DNA from: an uncultured Clostridium sp.
Lineage (GTDB): Bacteria; Bacillota; Clostridia; Clostridiales; Clostridiaceae
Length of the DNA: 64,000 nucleotides
NCBI RefSeq assembly: GCF_910588715.1
Contig: NZ_CAJURG010000001.1
Coordinates: 884,072-948,071, forward strand
Reading direction: 5' to 3'
The notes under the pieces are model-generated. The model worked only from the letters and a program-made list of their open reading frames with translations, was not told the DNA's origin and ran no database searches. Within the stretch, counting starts at the first letter, position 1. Each line of letters starts with the position of its first letter. This document shows, piece by piece, positions 36,190 through 44,485 of this stretch. A program made the translations under genes and the position numbers.

Positions 36190-36219
36190 TATTTTCTCTT
36201 ATGTTAAAATAAGTTAACT
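36171..36219. promoter_or_regulatory. Long inverted-repeat operator of the ugp-like operon
   Basis: 18-base arms (36171-36188 and 36202-36219) with a single mismatch and a 13-base spacer. Each arm holds two TTAAC cores ten bases apart (TTAACC-n4-TTAACA). It covers the -35 region, so it probably binds a dimeric or tetrameric regulator. The repeated TTAACA recalls Gram-positive PhoP boxes, but those have an 11-base period. Confidence 0.6.
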
Positions 36220-36233
36220 ATTTCTATAACAAA

Positions 36234-36257
36234 AAAGCTGTTCTTTCGAACAGCTTT
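36234..36257. terminator. Terminator of the VanZ-like gene
   Basis: Perfect 10-base arms AAAGCTGTTC/GAACAGCTTT with a TTTC tetraloop, 37 bases past the VanZ stop; on the minus strand followed by TTTTTTG. Confidence 0.88.
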
Positions 36258-36293
36258 AAAAATATTTTTCTAATTTTATATTAATATATTTTA

Positions 36294-36695
36294 TTAACAC
36301 GTTTCTTTTTTTATACTACCTAGTCCTATAAAAACCTTACCTAACTTCATATAAAGTTTATATAAAATTATTCCTAAAATAGCTCCAATAACATTCCATA
36401 ATATATCATCAATATCAAAATATCTTCCAACAAGATATTCAAGAATTTCTATAGAAAATGTAAATATTAATGAAAAAACAGTTATTTTTATAAAACTCTT
36501 TTTTTGATTTAAAAATATCATTGAACATAGAAACCCAAATGGTATAAAAAATACAACATTTAAAAGTATTTGTTCTAATACAATTGATGGATATTGTATA
36601 AAATCATTTATTGTGGATTTAAGTGGAATTAAATTTGGTGTTATATGAAATGTATTAAAATCACTTAATTTTATTGTTAAAATATCAGTTAACAT
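36294..36695 (-). CDS. VanZ-like membrane protein, apparently short at the N-terminus
   Basis: A 133-residue protein with the VanZ core: TPNLIPLKSTINDF, the membrane span LLNVVFFIPFGFLCSMIF, SIEILEYLVGRYFDIDDILWNVIGAILG and a basic tail. VanZ relatives confer low-level teicoplanin resistance or act in envelope biology. Most begin with a transmembrane helix before NLIPF, but here only about 20 residues precede it and they are not clearly hydrophobic. The ATG at 36695 has no good ribosome-binding site; the nearest, AAAAAGGGATGAG, precedes a different frame. An N-terminal loss or frameshift is possible. Confidence 0.65.
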   Translation of the reverse strand: MLTDILTIKLSDFNTFHITPNLIPLKSTINDFIQYPSIVLEQILLNVVFFIPFGFLCSMIFLNQKKSFIKITVFSLIFTFSIEILEYLVGRYFDIDDILWNVIGAILGIILYKLYMKLGKVFIGLGSIKKETC

Positions 36696-36824
36696 TAAAA
36701 CAATGATTGTATCATATTCATCTCATCCCTTTTTATATTTTAAATTTGCTGTATTTTTATAAAAAAACACTATAAGTTCAATTTAACTCTTTTCAATTTT
36801 ACCATAAAGTGAAAATTTAGTAAA

Positions 36825-38798
36825 TTACTTAATCATCTTCTTTGCCCCATTATATGTGGAAATAAAATATCCACCATATATAACTACAAGCACTACTAAA
36901 GTAATTAATATATATTTCATCATATTTCCATCACCTACTATAGAAACTACTCCTTGTGCGAATTTTAATCCTGCTATAGAATGAATCAATGCAACTAATA
37001 ATGGAATCATAAAATATATACCAACTTGAACAAATAAAGATTTATTAATTATTATTTCATCAACTCCAACCTTTTTAAGTAAATCATATCTATAAATATT
37101 ATCTGCTGACTCACATAATTGTTGAAGAGCTAAAACAGCTGCACTCGTTATTAAAAATATAATTCCCATATAAATTGCTAAATATGAAACTGTTGCTCCA
37201 AGCCCTGTCATAGTAGATTTAATACTTTCTTTTGTCGCATAATATATTTTAGCTTCATTTTTATCATTATTATCTTTTATTAATTCATTTATGGAATTTT
37301 CTACGTTTAATTTATCATTTTTATAATTTAAATTTAAATAAGTGTTAATAGGCTTCAATTCTTCTACTACTTCATCATTTACTACAAATGTACAAATATT
37401 ATTTTTCATAGTTGAATCGTAAGCCACAATATTAAAAACTTCATTATTTGCTGGAGTTAACTCCTTTCCATTTATACTAATTTTAATTTTGTTATCTATA
37501 GATTCTTCTATAGACTTTTGCATATCTTCTATATCACTAAAAACTAAATATTCATCTTTATTTAAATTTATAGCTTCTTTTCCTAATAATCTTAGTAATT
37601 CATTAAAATCAGATATTGTAATTGCATTAATATAACTATCTGTAAATACAGGATAATAACTACTTCCCGTCTTAATTCCATCTTCATTTAAAAATTCACT
37701 ATATTTTACATCAGTAATATAATTTGTGTATTGGGCATAATTACATATACTACTTAACTTATCTTTTCCTAACTCATTTTTAATATTATCTCCATTTAAA
37801 TTCCACAAACTCATATCAAATTGAGTTAAATCTTCGACATCCTTATTAAGTCCCTTACTAATTCCAAGTCCACTCGAAAATGTACATATTGCAATAAATA
37901 ACATTAAGCAAATAAAGGTCATTGAAATAAAGGTAGTATTTATTTTGCTATTTATTTGTCTTAAAACAAACATATTTAAATCTTTTAAATAGAATTTTTT
38001 ATTACTTTGCATGACCTTTAATAAAAATCCTGATAATGAAAAGAAAAATAATAATGTTCCAATAGCTCCTAATAATACTGGAATCCCTAAAGTTACTGGA
38101 CTGGCTATTGCAACTCCATTTTTTATCACTATATAATAAGCTAAACCTATCATTACAACACTTATTATAAATACTACTACAGATACCCAAATATTTTTTA
38201 CTCTTAATCTTTCATTTTTCTTTTCAGAAGTTAATAAATCTATTAATTTTACTTTTCTTATAGTAAAAGAATTAAAAATTAAAACTACTAAATAAATTAA
38301 TCCAAAACAAACTATTGTTTTAATAAATGCAACCTTTGAAAATACGAAAGTAAAATTAACTAAATTTACTTTAAATAACTTAGCAGTAAATATAGATAGC
38401 ATTTGTGAAAGTAAAATTCCTAAGGCTATACCAACTGCTAAAGAAATAATTCCAATTAACATTGTTTCTACAAATATCAATTTAGAAAGTTGTGTATTTT
38501 CCATACCTAATGTCATATAAATACCAAATTCTTTTTTTCTTCTTTTAACTAAAAAGTTATTAGCATAAACTATTAAAAATCCTAATACAAACGAAATAAA
38601 TACCGAAGCAACTCCCATAACTAAATTTATCATTTGAAATGCTGTTGCTTGTTCTTCTGTTAAATTCATCATTATTTTTTGAGATTCAATAGAATTAAAA
38701 GTATAAAATATACAAACTCCAAATACTAATGTTAAAAAATAAATTGTGTAATCTCTTAAACTCTTTTTTAAATTTCTTGTAGCTAGTTTAAAATACAT
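36825..38798 (-). CDS. BceB-type ABC transporter permease (FtsX family)
   Basis: A 657-residue permease starting MYFKLATRNLKKSLRDYTIYF, the hallmark of BceB-type antimicrobial-peptide transporters. It has about ten membrane helices and a large extracellular domain of roughly 200 residues between helices seven and eight (DVEDLTQFDMSLWN to near residue 540) that binds or senses the peptide. The frame opens at 38828, but GGAGGTG positions the ATG at 38798, which overlaps the end of the ATPase gene by 11 bases. With the ATPase and the RS genes just upstream it forms a Bce-like module for resistance to bacitracin-type or lantibiotic peptides. Confidence 0.9.
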   Translation of the reverse strand: MYFKLATRNLKKSLRDYTIYFLTLVFGVCIFYTFNSIESQKIMMNLTEEQATAFQMINLVMGVASVFISFVLGFLIVYANNFLVKRRKKEFGIYMTLGMENTQLSKLIFVETMLIGIISLAVGIALGILLSQMLSIFTAKLFKVNLVNFTFVFSKVAFIKTIVCFGLIYLVVLIFNSFTIRKVKLIDLLTSEKKNERLRVKNIWVSVVVFIISVVMIGLAYYIVIKNGVAIASPVTLGIPVLLGAIGTLLFFFSLSGFLLKVMQSNKKFYLKDLNMFVLRQINSKINTTFISMTFICLMLFIAICTFSSGLGISKGLNKDVEDLTQFDMSLWNLNGDNIKNELGKDKLSSICNYAQYTNYITDVKYSEFLNEDGIKTGSSYYPVFTDSYINAITISDFNELLRLLGKEAINLNKDEYLVFSDIEDMQKSIEESIDNKIKISINGKELTPANNEVFNIVAYDSTMKNNICTFVVNDEVVEELKPINTYLNLNYKNDKLNVENSINELIKDNNDKNEAKIYYATKESIKSTMTGLGATVSYLAIYMGIIFLITSAAVLALQQLCESADNIYRYDLLKKVGVDEIIINKSLFVQVGIYFMIPLLVALIHSIAGLKFAQGVVSIVGDGNMMKYILITLVVLVVIYGGYFISTYNGAKKMIK

Positions 38799-39558
38799 CT
38801 CGTTGGTCACCTCCAAGAAGAGTAACAACTTCGATTATTTTATCAAAAAACTCTTTTCTAGTATCATTTCCTCTAATTAACTCATTAAAAATTTTACCAT
38901 CTTTAATAAATAAAATTCTACTTGCATAACTTGCTGTAAAAGCATCGTGAGTTACCATCATAATAGTTGCACTTAATTCTTTATTTAAATGTTCTAAGCT
39001 TTCAAGAAGCATTTTTGATGATTTTGAATCTAATGCTCCTGTTGGTTCATCAGCTAAAACTAATGACGGATTTGTTATTATCGCTCTTGCACATGCAACT
39101 CTTTGTTTTTGACCACCAGATACTTCATAAGGATATTTATTTAAGATTTCTATAATTCCAAGCTTATCTGCAATTTTCTTAACTCTGCTGTCAATTTCCT
39201 TATGATTAACTCTTGAAATAGTTAATGCTAATGCTATATTCTCATAACAAGTTAATGTATCTAAAAGATTGAAGTCTTGAAATATAAATCCTAACTCTTC
39301 TCTTCTAAATTTGGCTATCTTTTTAGAGTTTAATTTTGTAATGTCATTATTATTTATAAAAATATGACCACTACTTACTTTATCAATTGTTGAAATACAA
39401 TTTAACAACGTAGTTTTACCACTTCCTGAAGCTCCCATTACCCCAATAAATTCTCCCTCTTCAACAGTAAAACTAATGTTATTAATTGCCTTTGTTATAT
39501 TGCTTTTATTTCCATAATATTTCTCTATACTACTTACCTTTAAAACTTCATTTTCCAT
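38788..39558 (-). CDS. BceA-type ABC transporter ATPase
   Basis: A 256-residue ATPase. Walker A is GASGSGKTTLL, signature VSGGQKQR, Walker B VLADEPTG followed by ALDSKSS, and switch His in VTHDAFTA. It belongs to the MacB/BceA group. It ends inside the permease start, and the two will form a Bce-like exporter at the membrane. The ATG at 39558 follows TTGGAGG. It is separated from its probable regulator genes by a plus-strand DUF2871 gene. Confidence 0.93.
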   Translation of the reverse strand: MENEVLKVSSIEKYYGNKSNITKAINNISFTVEEGEFIGVMGASGSGKTTLLNCISTIDKVSSGHIFINNNDITKLNSKKIAKFRREELGFIFQDFNLLDTLTCYENIALALTISRVNHKEIDSRVKKIADKLGIIEILNKYPYEVSGGQKQRVACARAIITNPSLVLADEPTGALDSKSSKMLLESLEHLNKELSATIMMVTHDAFTASYASRILFIKDGKIFNELIRGNDTRKEFFDKIIEVVTLLGGDQRDVF

Positions 39559-39738
39559 ATATAGCCTCCAAAATTATTTATATCTTATATTTCTAAAGCG
39601 CTTCTTGATATATTTAAATTTTACAACCACTATTTCTTACTATCCATAGAACTATATAACATAAACCTTACATTTTTGTTAGATTAATTGTATAATTATT
39701 TTTAAAAGATAATAATTTTCTAATAAGAGGTGAAACAC

Positions 39739-40140
39739 ATGAAAAAACTATTTAACTTATCATTTTTTTATCTAATTTTAGGACTAGCATTAGGTGTATT
39801 TTTTAGAGAGTTTACTAAATTTAATAACTTTACTGGTATTACAAAATTAAGTTCAGCTCATACACATACTTTAGTTTTGGGATTTATTTTTTTCCTAATT
39901 CTAATTATTTTAGAAAAACTATTTAATATCTCAACTGCTAAATACTTTATTGGTTGGCTTATAACTTATAACATTGGTTTAGTATCTTTAATTTCTACTT
40001 TAGTTGCACGTGGAATATTAGAAGTATTAAATAAAGATTTTATAGGTCTTCCTCATATTGCAGGGACTGCACATACCATTTTAGGTATATCTCTTATTTG
40101 GTTTATGATACTATTAAAAAAATCACTTTTTACTAAATAA
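39739..40140 (+). CDS. DUF2871 membrane protein
   Basis: About 133 residues with four membrane helices: LSFFYLILGLALGVFF, HTHTLVLGFIFFLILIILE, YFIGWLITYNIGLVSLISTL and GTAHTILGISLIWFMILL. The conserved histidines in SSAHTHT and GLPHIAGTAHT match the DUF2871 family, which resembles cytochrome-oxidase-like membrane proteins; the function is unknown. A GTG at 39730 overlaps the AGAGG site, so the ATG at 39739 is the start. It is inserted on the opposite strand within the Bce module. Confidence 0.82.
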   Translation: MKKLFNLSFFYLILGLALGVFFREFTKFNNFTGITKLSSAHTHTLVLGFIFFLILIILEKLFNISTAKYFIGWLITYNIGLVSLISTLVARGILEVLNKDFIGLPHIAGTAHTILGISLIWFMILLKKSLFTK

Positions 40141-40147
40141 AAAATAT

Positions 40148-40186
40148 TTAACCCATAACAACTAATAATTATTTGTTATGGGTTAA
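40148..40186. terminator. Terminator after DUF2871 gene
   Basis: Perfect 14-base arms TTAACCCATAACAA/TTGTTATGGGTTAA (40148-40161, 40173-40186), 11-base loop, followed by TTTATC. It could also end the minus-strand histidine-kinase transcript. Confidence 0.82.
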
Positions 40187-40285
40187 TTTATCTTTAAGAC
40201 TTATTTCTTTTAAACTATTCTTTTCTTTAAATATTATAATATATTTTTGTCCCTTCTTTTTAATAAAGTTATTCTAGTTTTAATA

Positions 40286-41296
40286 TTAAAATTTCACCAT
40301 ATCATTTATAGGAAATAATATAGAAACTTCTGTTCCTTCTCCTTCTTTTGATTTAATGCTTATTCCCAATCCTAATTTATCACAAAGCTTTTTGCACAAA
40401 TACAATCCCATTCCAGTTGATTTTCCAAATTTTCTTCCATTTTCACCTGTATATCCTTTTTCAAAAGCCTTAAATATACACTTTTTATCCATTCCAATTC
40501 CATTATCACAAACCTTTAAAAGAATATCATTTCCTACAGTTTCACTATATATTTTTAAAACACTTTCTTTTTTATCCATATATTTAATACTGTTACTTAT
40601 AATTTGATGCAATATAAATTCAATCCACTTGCCATCACAATAAACTATCTTTTCTATATCTTTAATATCAACCTTAATCCCCTTTGCTATCAAAATATTA
40701 GCATTTTTTCTAATTACAGAATTAATAGAACTCTTTAAATTAATTTCCTTAATTAAATAATCTTTTTCTACTGCATTACTTCTTGCATAAAATAAAACTT
40801 GTTCTATATAGTTTTCTACCTTTAATATTTCCTCTTCAATACTTTCAGTAACCTTATTTTCATTATTTTCTATTAAAAGCCTACAAGTAGCTATAGGAGT
40901 TTTTATTTCATGAACCCATAATTCTATATACTCTTTATACTCAGTAACATTTCTTATTGCTTCACCTATATCATCCTTCATAGATTTTGTTGATTTTTCT
41001 ATAATTTCATTTAAAATTTTATCTTCTAAAAAATCTTCTGAACTAGTAACATCACTAATAAAATACTTCTTATCTAATTCATATAACTTTTTTAATAAAA
41101 TATTATAACGCTTACTTTTTCTTAAATAATCATAAATAAAAAAAGATACATTAGATAAAAAATTAAAAATACATACTAAAAATATTGCATATGAAGATAC
41201 ATTAAGCCCATTTAACAAATAAGATGTAACAATCAAAACAAATAAATTAATTATTATAAATATAGCTTTTTCCTTAAAATATTCTACAAATGTCAT
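40286..41296 (-). CDS. Intramembrane-sensing histidine kinase, BceS-like
   Basis: A 336-residue kinase. Two membrane helices (residues 12-30 and 34-55) are joined by a very short loop, so it lacks an external sensor and probably listens to the BceAB transporter. The H-box reads WVHEIKTPIATC, the N-box HQIISNSIKY, and the ATP lid DNGIGMDKK and GKSTGMGLYL. Its ATG overlaps the response-regulator stop (ATGA), so they are translationally coupled. It phosphorylates the regulator when the transporter is working on a peptide antibiotic. Confidence 0.9.
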   Translation of the reverse strand: MTFVEYFKEKAIFIIINLFVLIVTSYLLNGLNVSSYAIFLVCIFNFLSNVSFFIYDYLRKSKRYNILLKKLYELDKKYFISDVTSSEDFLEDKILNEIIEKSTKSMKDDIGEAIRNVTEYKEYIELWVHEIKTPIATCRLLIENNENKVTESIEEEILKVENYIEQVLFYARSNAVEKDYLIKEINLKSSINSVIRKNANILIAKGIKVDIKDIEKIVYCDGKWIEFILHQIISNSIKYMDKKESVLKIYSETVGNDILLKVCDNGIGMDKKCIFKAFEKGYTGENGRKFGKSTGMGLYLCKKLCDKLGLGISIKSKEGEGTEVSILFPINDMVKF

Positions 41297-42012
41297 ATTA
41301 AAATATATCCCTGCCCCCTCTTAGTTTGAAGATAATCAATTGCTCCTATTTCCTCTAACTTTTTTCTTAACCTATTTATGTTAACAGTTAATGTATTATC
41401 ATCTACAAACTCATCATTTTGCCATAATAATTTCATTAATTCATTTCGCGATACAATTTTTTCTTTATTCTTAATTAAAGTATGAAGAATTTTGCTTTCA
41501 TTTTTAGTTAACTCTAACTTATTATTATTAAACTCCATTTCGCTAGTAGACATATTATATTTAAGACCTTTAAATTCAAAAATTTCTAATGATATATTTT
41601 GATAAGTTCTTCTAAGGAGTGATGAAATTCTAGCTAATAGAATTTGAGTATTATACGGCTTAGTAACAAAATCATCTGCTCCTAGATTCATGCTCATAAG
41701 TTCATCTATTTCACTATTTCTACTTGTAACCACTATTATTGGAACATTAGACTTCTTTCTAATTTCTCTACAGATATAATATCCATCATAATACGGTAAA
41801 TTAATATCTAATAAAATAATATTAGAATTTGATTTTAATGCAATTTCAACTATATTTTCAAAATCATTTGAACATTCTATTTCATAACCATATCTATTTA
41901 AAAACTCACTTAATTCTCTTCTTATTTTTTCTTCATCTTCTATAATAAAAACTTTATTATTCATTTTATATCCCCTCTCTTTATTCCTTTTAATTATATC
42001 CATAATTTTCAT
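41293..42012 (-). CDS. OmpR-family response regulator, BceR-like
   Basis: A receiver domain (VFIIEDEEKI, phospho-acceptor in ILLDINLPYYDG, then FVTKPYNTQILLARI) and a winged-helix DNA-binding domain (ELTKNESKILHTLIKN, TLTVNINRLRKKLEE). The ATG at 42012 has a perfect AGGAGG eight bases upstream and gives 239 residues; an in-frame ATG at 41964 has its own GAGAGGGG and would give the usual 223-residue protein. The longer form carries a 16-residue extension MKIMDIIKRNKERGYK not normal for the family. It should switch on the bceAB-like genes. Confidence 0.9.
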   Translation of the reverse strand: MKIMDIIKRNKERGYKMNNKVFIIEDEEKIRRELSEFLNRYGYEIECSNDFENIVEIALKSNSNIILLDINLPYYDGYYICREIRKKSNVPIIVVTSRNSEIDELMSMNLGADDFVTKPYNTQILLARISSLLRRTYQNISLEIFEFKGLKYNMSTSEMEFNNNKLELTKNESKILHTLIKNKEKIVSRNELMKLLWQNDEFVDDNTLTVNINRLRKKLEEIGAIDYLQTKRGQGYILI

Positions 42013-42152
42013 AAAGACAACCTCCTGTTAATAAACTAAAATATATAAGGCTTCGCTATTAAACTTTACTAAATTTATGATTACAGATTATTAATTTTTT
42101 GTTACATTTTTTATTTTTTTCTTAAATATTACATGTTACCGATTTCAAGTTC

Positions 42153-42181
42153 TTGGAATATGTAATTAATAGTTGTATAAT
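42153..42181 (+). promoter_or_regulatory. Promoter of the LTA-synthase-family gene
   Basis: TTGGAA (42153-42158), 17-base spacer, TATAAT (42176-42181). Leader of about 70 bases with a TTTAAC-rich segment. The rest of the 42013-42258 gap shows no other feature. Confidence 0.65.
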
Positions 42182-42258
42182 TATTTTGATTTAACAATAA
42201 CTTAACTTTTGTTTAAAAAATATTTAATACACAAATATAAATTACAGGAGGATTTTTT

Positions 42259-44409
42259 ATGAAATTTTCTTTTAAGGAGCAATCAAATCGCTCATTTTTG
42301 AAATTTTTATTAGCTCCATTAATTATTAACCTTATTATTGAACTTTGTAGTAGAAGAAATTTAGGTAATACTTTTGGATATATCTTAGGATCTCCATTAG
42401 TATTTTTATATAATTCATTAATTATATTATCTACACTATCTATTGTATTATTATTTAAAAGAAGAACCTTTTTATTTGCTTTAATAAGTACTATATGGTT
42501 AGGCTTTGGTGTAACTAATGGAATAATACTAAGTAATAGGGTAACCCCCTTTACTGCTACTGATTTAACTCTTGCTGATTTAGGACTTGGAATGATATCT
42601 AAATATTTATCTCCATTTACTACTACACTTATAGCTATTCTTTTAGGTGTTGTAGTTTTAGGAATTATAGTACTATTTTTTAAAGGACCTAAATATAAAG
42701 AAAAACTTAATTATAAGAAAAATATATTAATCATTACATCAGTATGGGCTTTCCTTTTCCTTTCAACAAAAGTTGCTTTAGGATTTAATATAATTGCATC
42801 TTATTTTGGTAATATTGCATTTGCTTATGAAGATTATGGATTTCCTTACTGTTTTTCTAATACTTTATTAAATACAGGTATTGATAAACCAAGAGATTAT
42901 TCTGAAGAAAAAATAGCTTCTATTTCTGATTTAATTTCATCAAATAATCTAAATAATAAACTTGGAAATAATAATATTTTACTAGCTAGCAAAGATGGTG
43001 GATTAAATAACGAAACAAACTCTGATAAACCAAATATAGTAATGGTTCAATTAGAATCATTCTTTGATCCAACATTAGTTAAGTATTTACAATTTTCTCA
43101 AGATCCAGTACCTAACTTTAGAAAACTTAAAGAAAACTTTTCTTCTGGATATTTAACAGTTCCATCTGTTGGTGCTGGTACTGCAAATACAGAATTTGAA
43201 GTGTTAACTGGTATGAGCTTACAGTTCTTTGGGCCTGGAGAATATCCATATAAAACTATTCTTAAAGAAAGTACTGCTGAAAGTGTAAACTACGATTTAA
43301 AAGAATTAGGTTATTCAACTCATGCTATTCATAATAACAAAGGAACTTTTTATGGTAGAAACTCAGTATTTTCACAGTTAGGATTTGATACATTCACATC
43401 TTTAGAATACATGAATGTTGAAGAATATACTCCAAAGGATTGGGCAAAAGATTTTTACCTTACTGATGAAATTCTTAAATGTTTTAACTCTACTGAAGGT
43501 TCAGATTTTGTATATACAATTTCAGTACAAGCTCATGGTGATTATCCAAGTGAACCAATACTAGAAAACCCACAAATTAAAGTTAGTGGATTACCTGATG
43601 AAGCTACTACAAATTCTTTCACATATTATATAAATCAAGTTTATGAAGTTGACCAATTTATTGGAGAATTAGTGGAAACACTTTCTAATATTGATGAAGA
43701 TACTGTTTTAGTTTTATTTGGAGATCACTTACCAACATTAGGTTTTAAAGATGAGGATTTAGTTAATAACTCTATTTTCCAAACTGAATATGTTGTTTGG
43801 AGTAATTTTGATATGGAAAAAAATGATCAAGATTTAACAGCATATCAATTAACATCATCTGTATTAAATAGTGTAAATATAGATAATGGTGTCTTAACAA
43901 AATATCATGATCAATTTAAAAATAATAGTGACTATTTAACAGATTTAAAATTATTACAATATGATATGTTATATGGTGAAAAATATATTTATAATGGTAC
44001 TAATCCATTTATAGCAACTGATTTAAAAATGGGAACTTATGATATTTCTATAACAGATGTCTATGAAGAAATTGTTACCCAAAACGAAACTGATATAAAT
44101 GAAGAACCATCTATTGAAACTGAAAATACTGAAGAAAATATCTCTTCAGAAAATATTGAATCATTTGAAGAAACAAATAAATTACACACTAAAAACCTTG
44201 TTGTAAAAGGTATAAATTTTAATGAATTTAGTAAAATTTATATAAATGGTAAATATACTAAAACTGAATTTATAGATTCTAATACACTTGTAGTAAATGA
44301 TATAATATTAGAGCCTAACTCATCGATAGTTGTTATTCAACGTACTAGTGGTGGTGGTAAATTAAGCTCTACAAATGAATTTATTTATCCATGTGTAATT
44401 CAGGAATAA
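42259..44409 (+). CDS. LTA synthase family protein (LtaS-type) with C-terminal TIG-like domain
   Basis: A 716-residue membrane enzyme. Five N-terminal membrane helices (residues 14-175) are followed by an extracellular sulfatase-fold domain: NIVMVQLESFFDP (metal ligand Glu266), GAGTANTEFEVLTGMS (Thr308 as likely nucleophile), HNNKGTFYGRN, SVQAHGDYPSEP and FGDHLPTLG. LtaS polymerises glycerol-phosphate from phosphatidylglycerol. After the catalytic domain comes an acidic Glu/Asn/Ser linker (about 615-650) and a beta-rich domain (LVVKGINFNEFSKIYINGKY onward) resembling IPT/TIG domains, which standard LtaS lacks. The ATG at 42259 follows ACAGGAGG. Confidence 0.9.
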   Translation: MKFSFKEQSNRSFLKFLLAPLIINLIIELCSRRNLGNTFGYILGSPLVFLYNSLIILSTLSIVLLFKRRTFLFALISTIWLGFGVTNGIILSNRVTPFTATDLTLADLGLGMISKYLSPFTTTLIAILLGVVVLGIIVLFFKGPKYKEKLNYKKNILIITSVWAFLFLSTKVALGFNIIASYFGNIAFAYEDYGFPYCFSNTLLNTGIDKPRDYSEEKIASISDLISSNNLNNKLGNNNILLASKDGGLNNETNSDKPNIVMVQLESFFDPTLVKYLQFSQDPVPNFRKLKENFSSGYLTVPSVGAGTANTEFEVLTGMSLQFFGPGEYPYKTILKESTAESVNYDLKELGYSTHAIHNNKGTFYGRNSVFSQLGFDTFTSLEYMNVEEYTPKDWAKDFYLTDEILKCFNSTEGSDFVYTISVQAHGDYPSEPILENPQIKVSGLPDEATTNSFTYYINQVYEVDQFIGELVETLSNIDEDTVLVLFGDHLPTLGFKDEDLVNNSIFQTEYVVWSNFDMEKNDQDLTAYQLTSSVLNSVNIDNGVLTKYHDQFKNNSDYLTDLKLLQYDMLYGEKYIYNGTNPFIATDLKMGTYDISITDVYEEIVTQNETDINEEPSIETENTEENISSENIESFEETNKLHTKNLVVKGINFNEFSKIYINGKYTKTEFIDSNTLVVNDIILEPNSSIVVIQRTSGGGKLSSTNEFIYPCVIQE

Positions 44410-44440
44410 GTTGATAATAAAAGTTAATTTTAAAAATTTC

Positions 44441-44485
44441 ATATAAAAAATAGATAGGATATAAATTCCTATCTATTTTTTATAT
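44441..44485. terminator. Terminator between LTA-synthase gene and rluF
   Basis: Perfect 19-base arms (44441-44459 and 44467-44485) with a 7-base loop and T-run. The right arm overlaps the last codons of the convergent rluF gene. Confidence 0.85.

Noticed and set aside
36171..36219. PhoP box called as certain
   Set aside because: TTAAC cores repeat with a ten-base rather than 11-base period and are in inverted arms; kept only as an unassigned operator.
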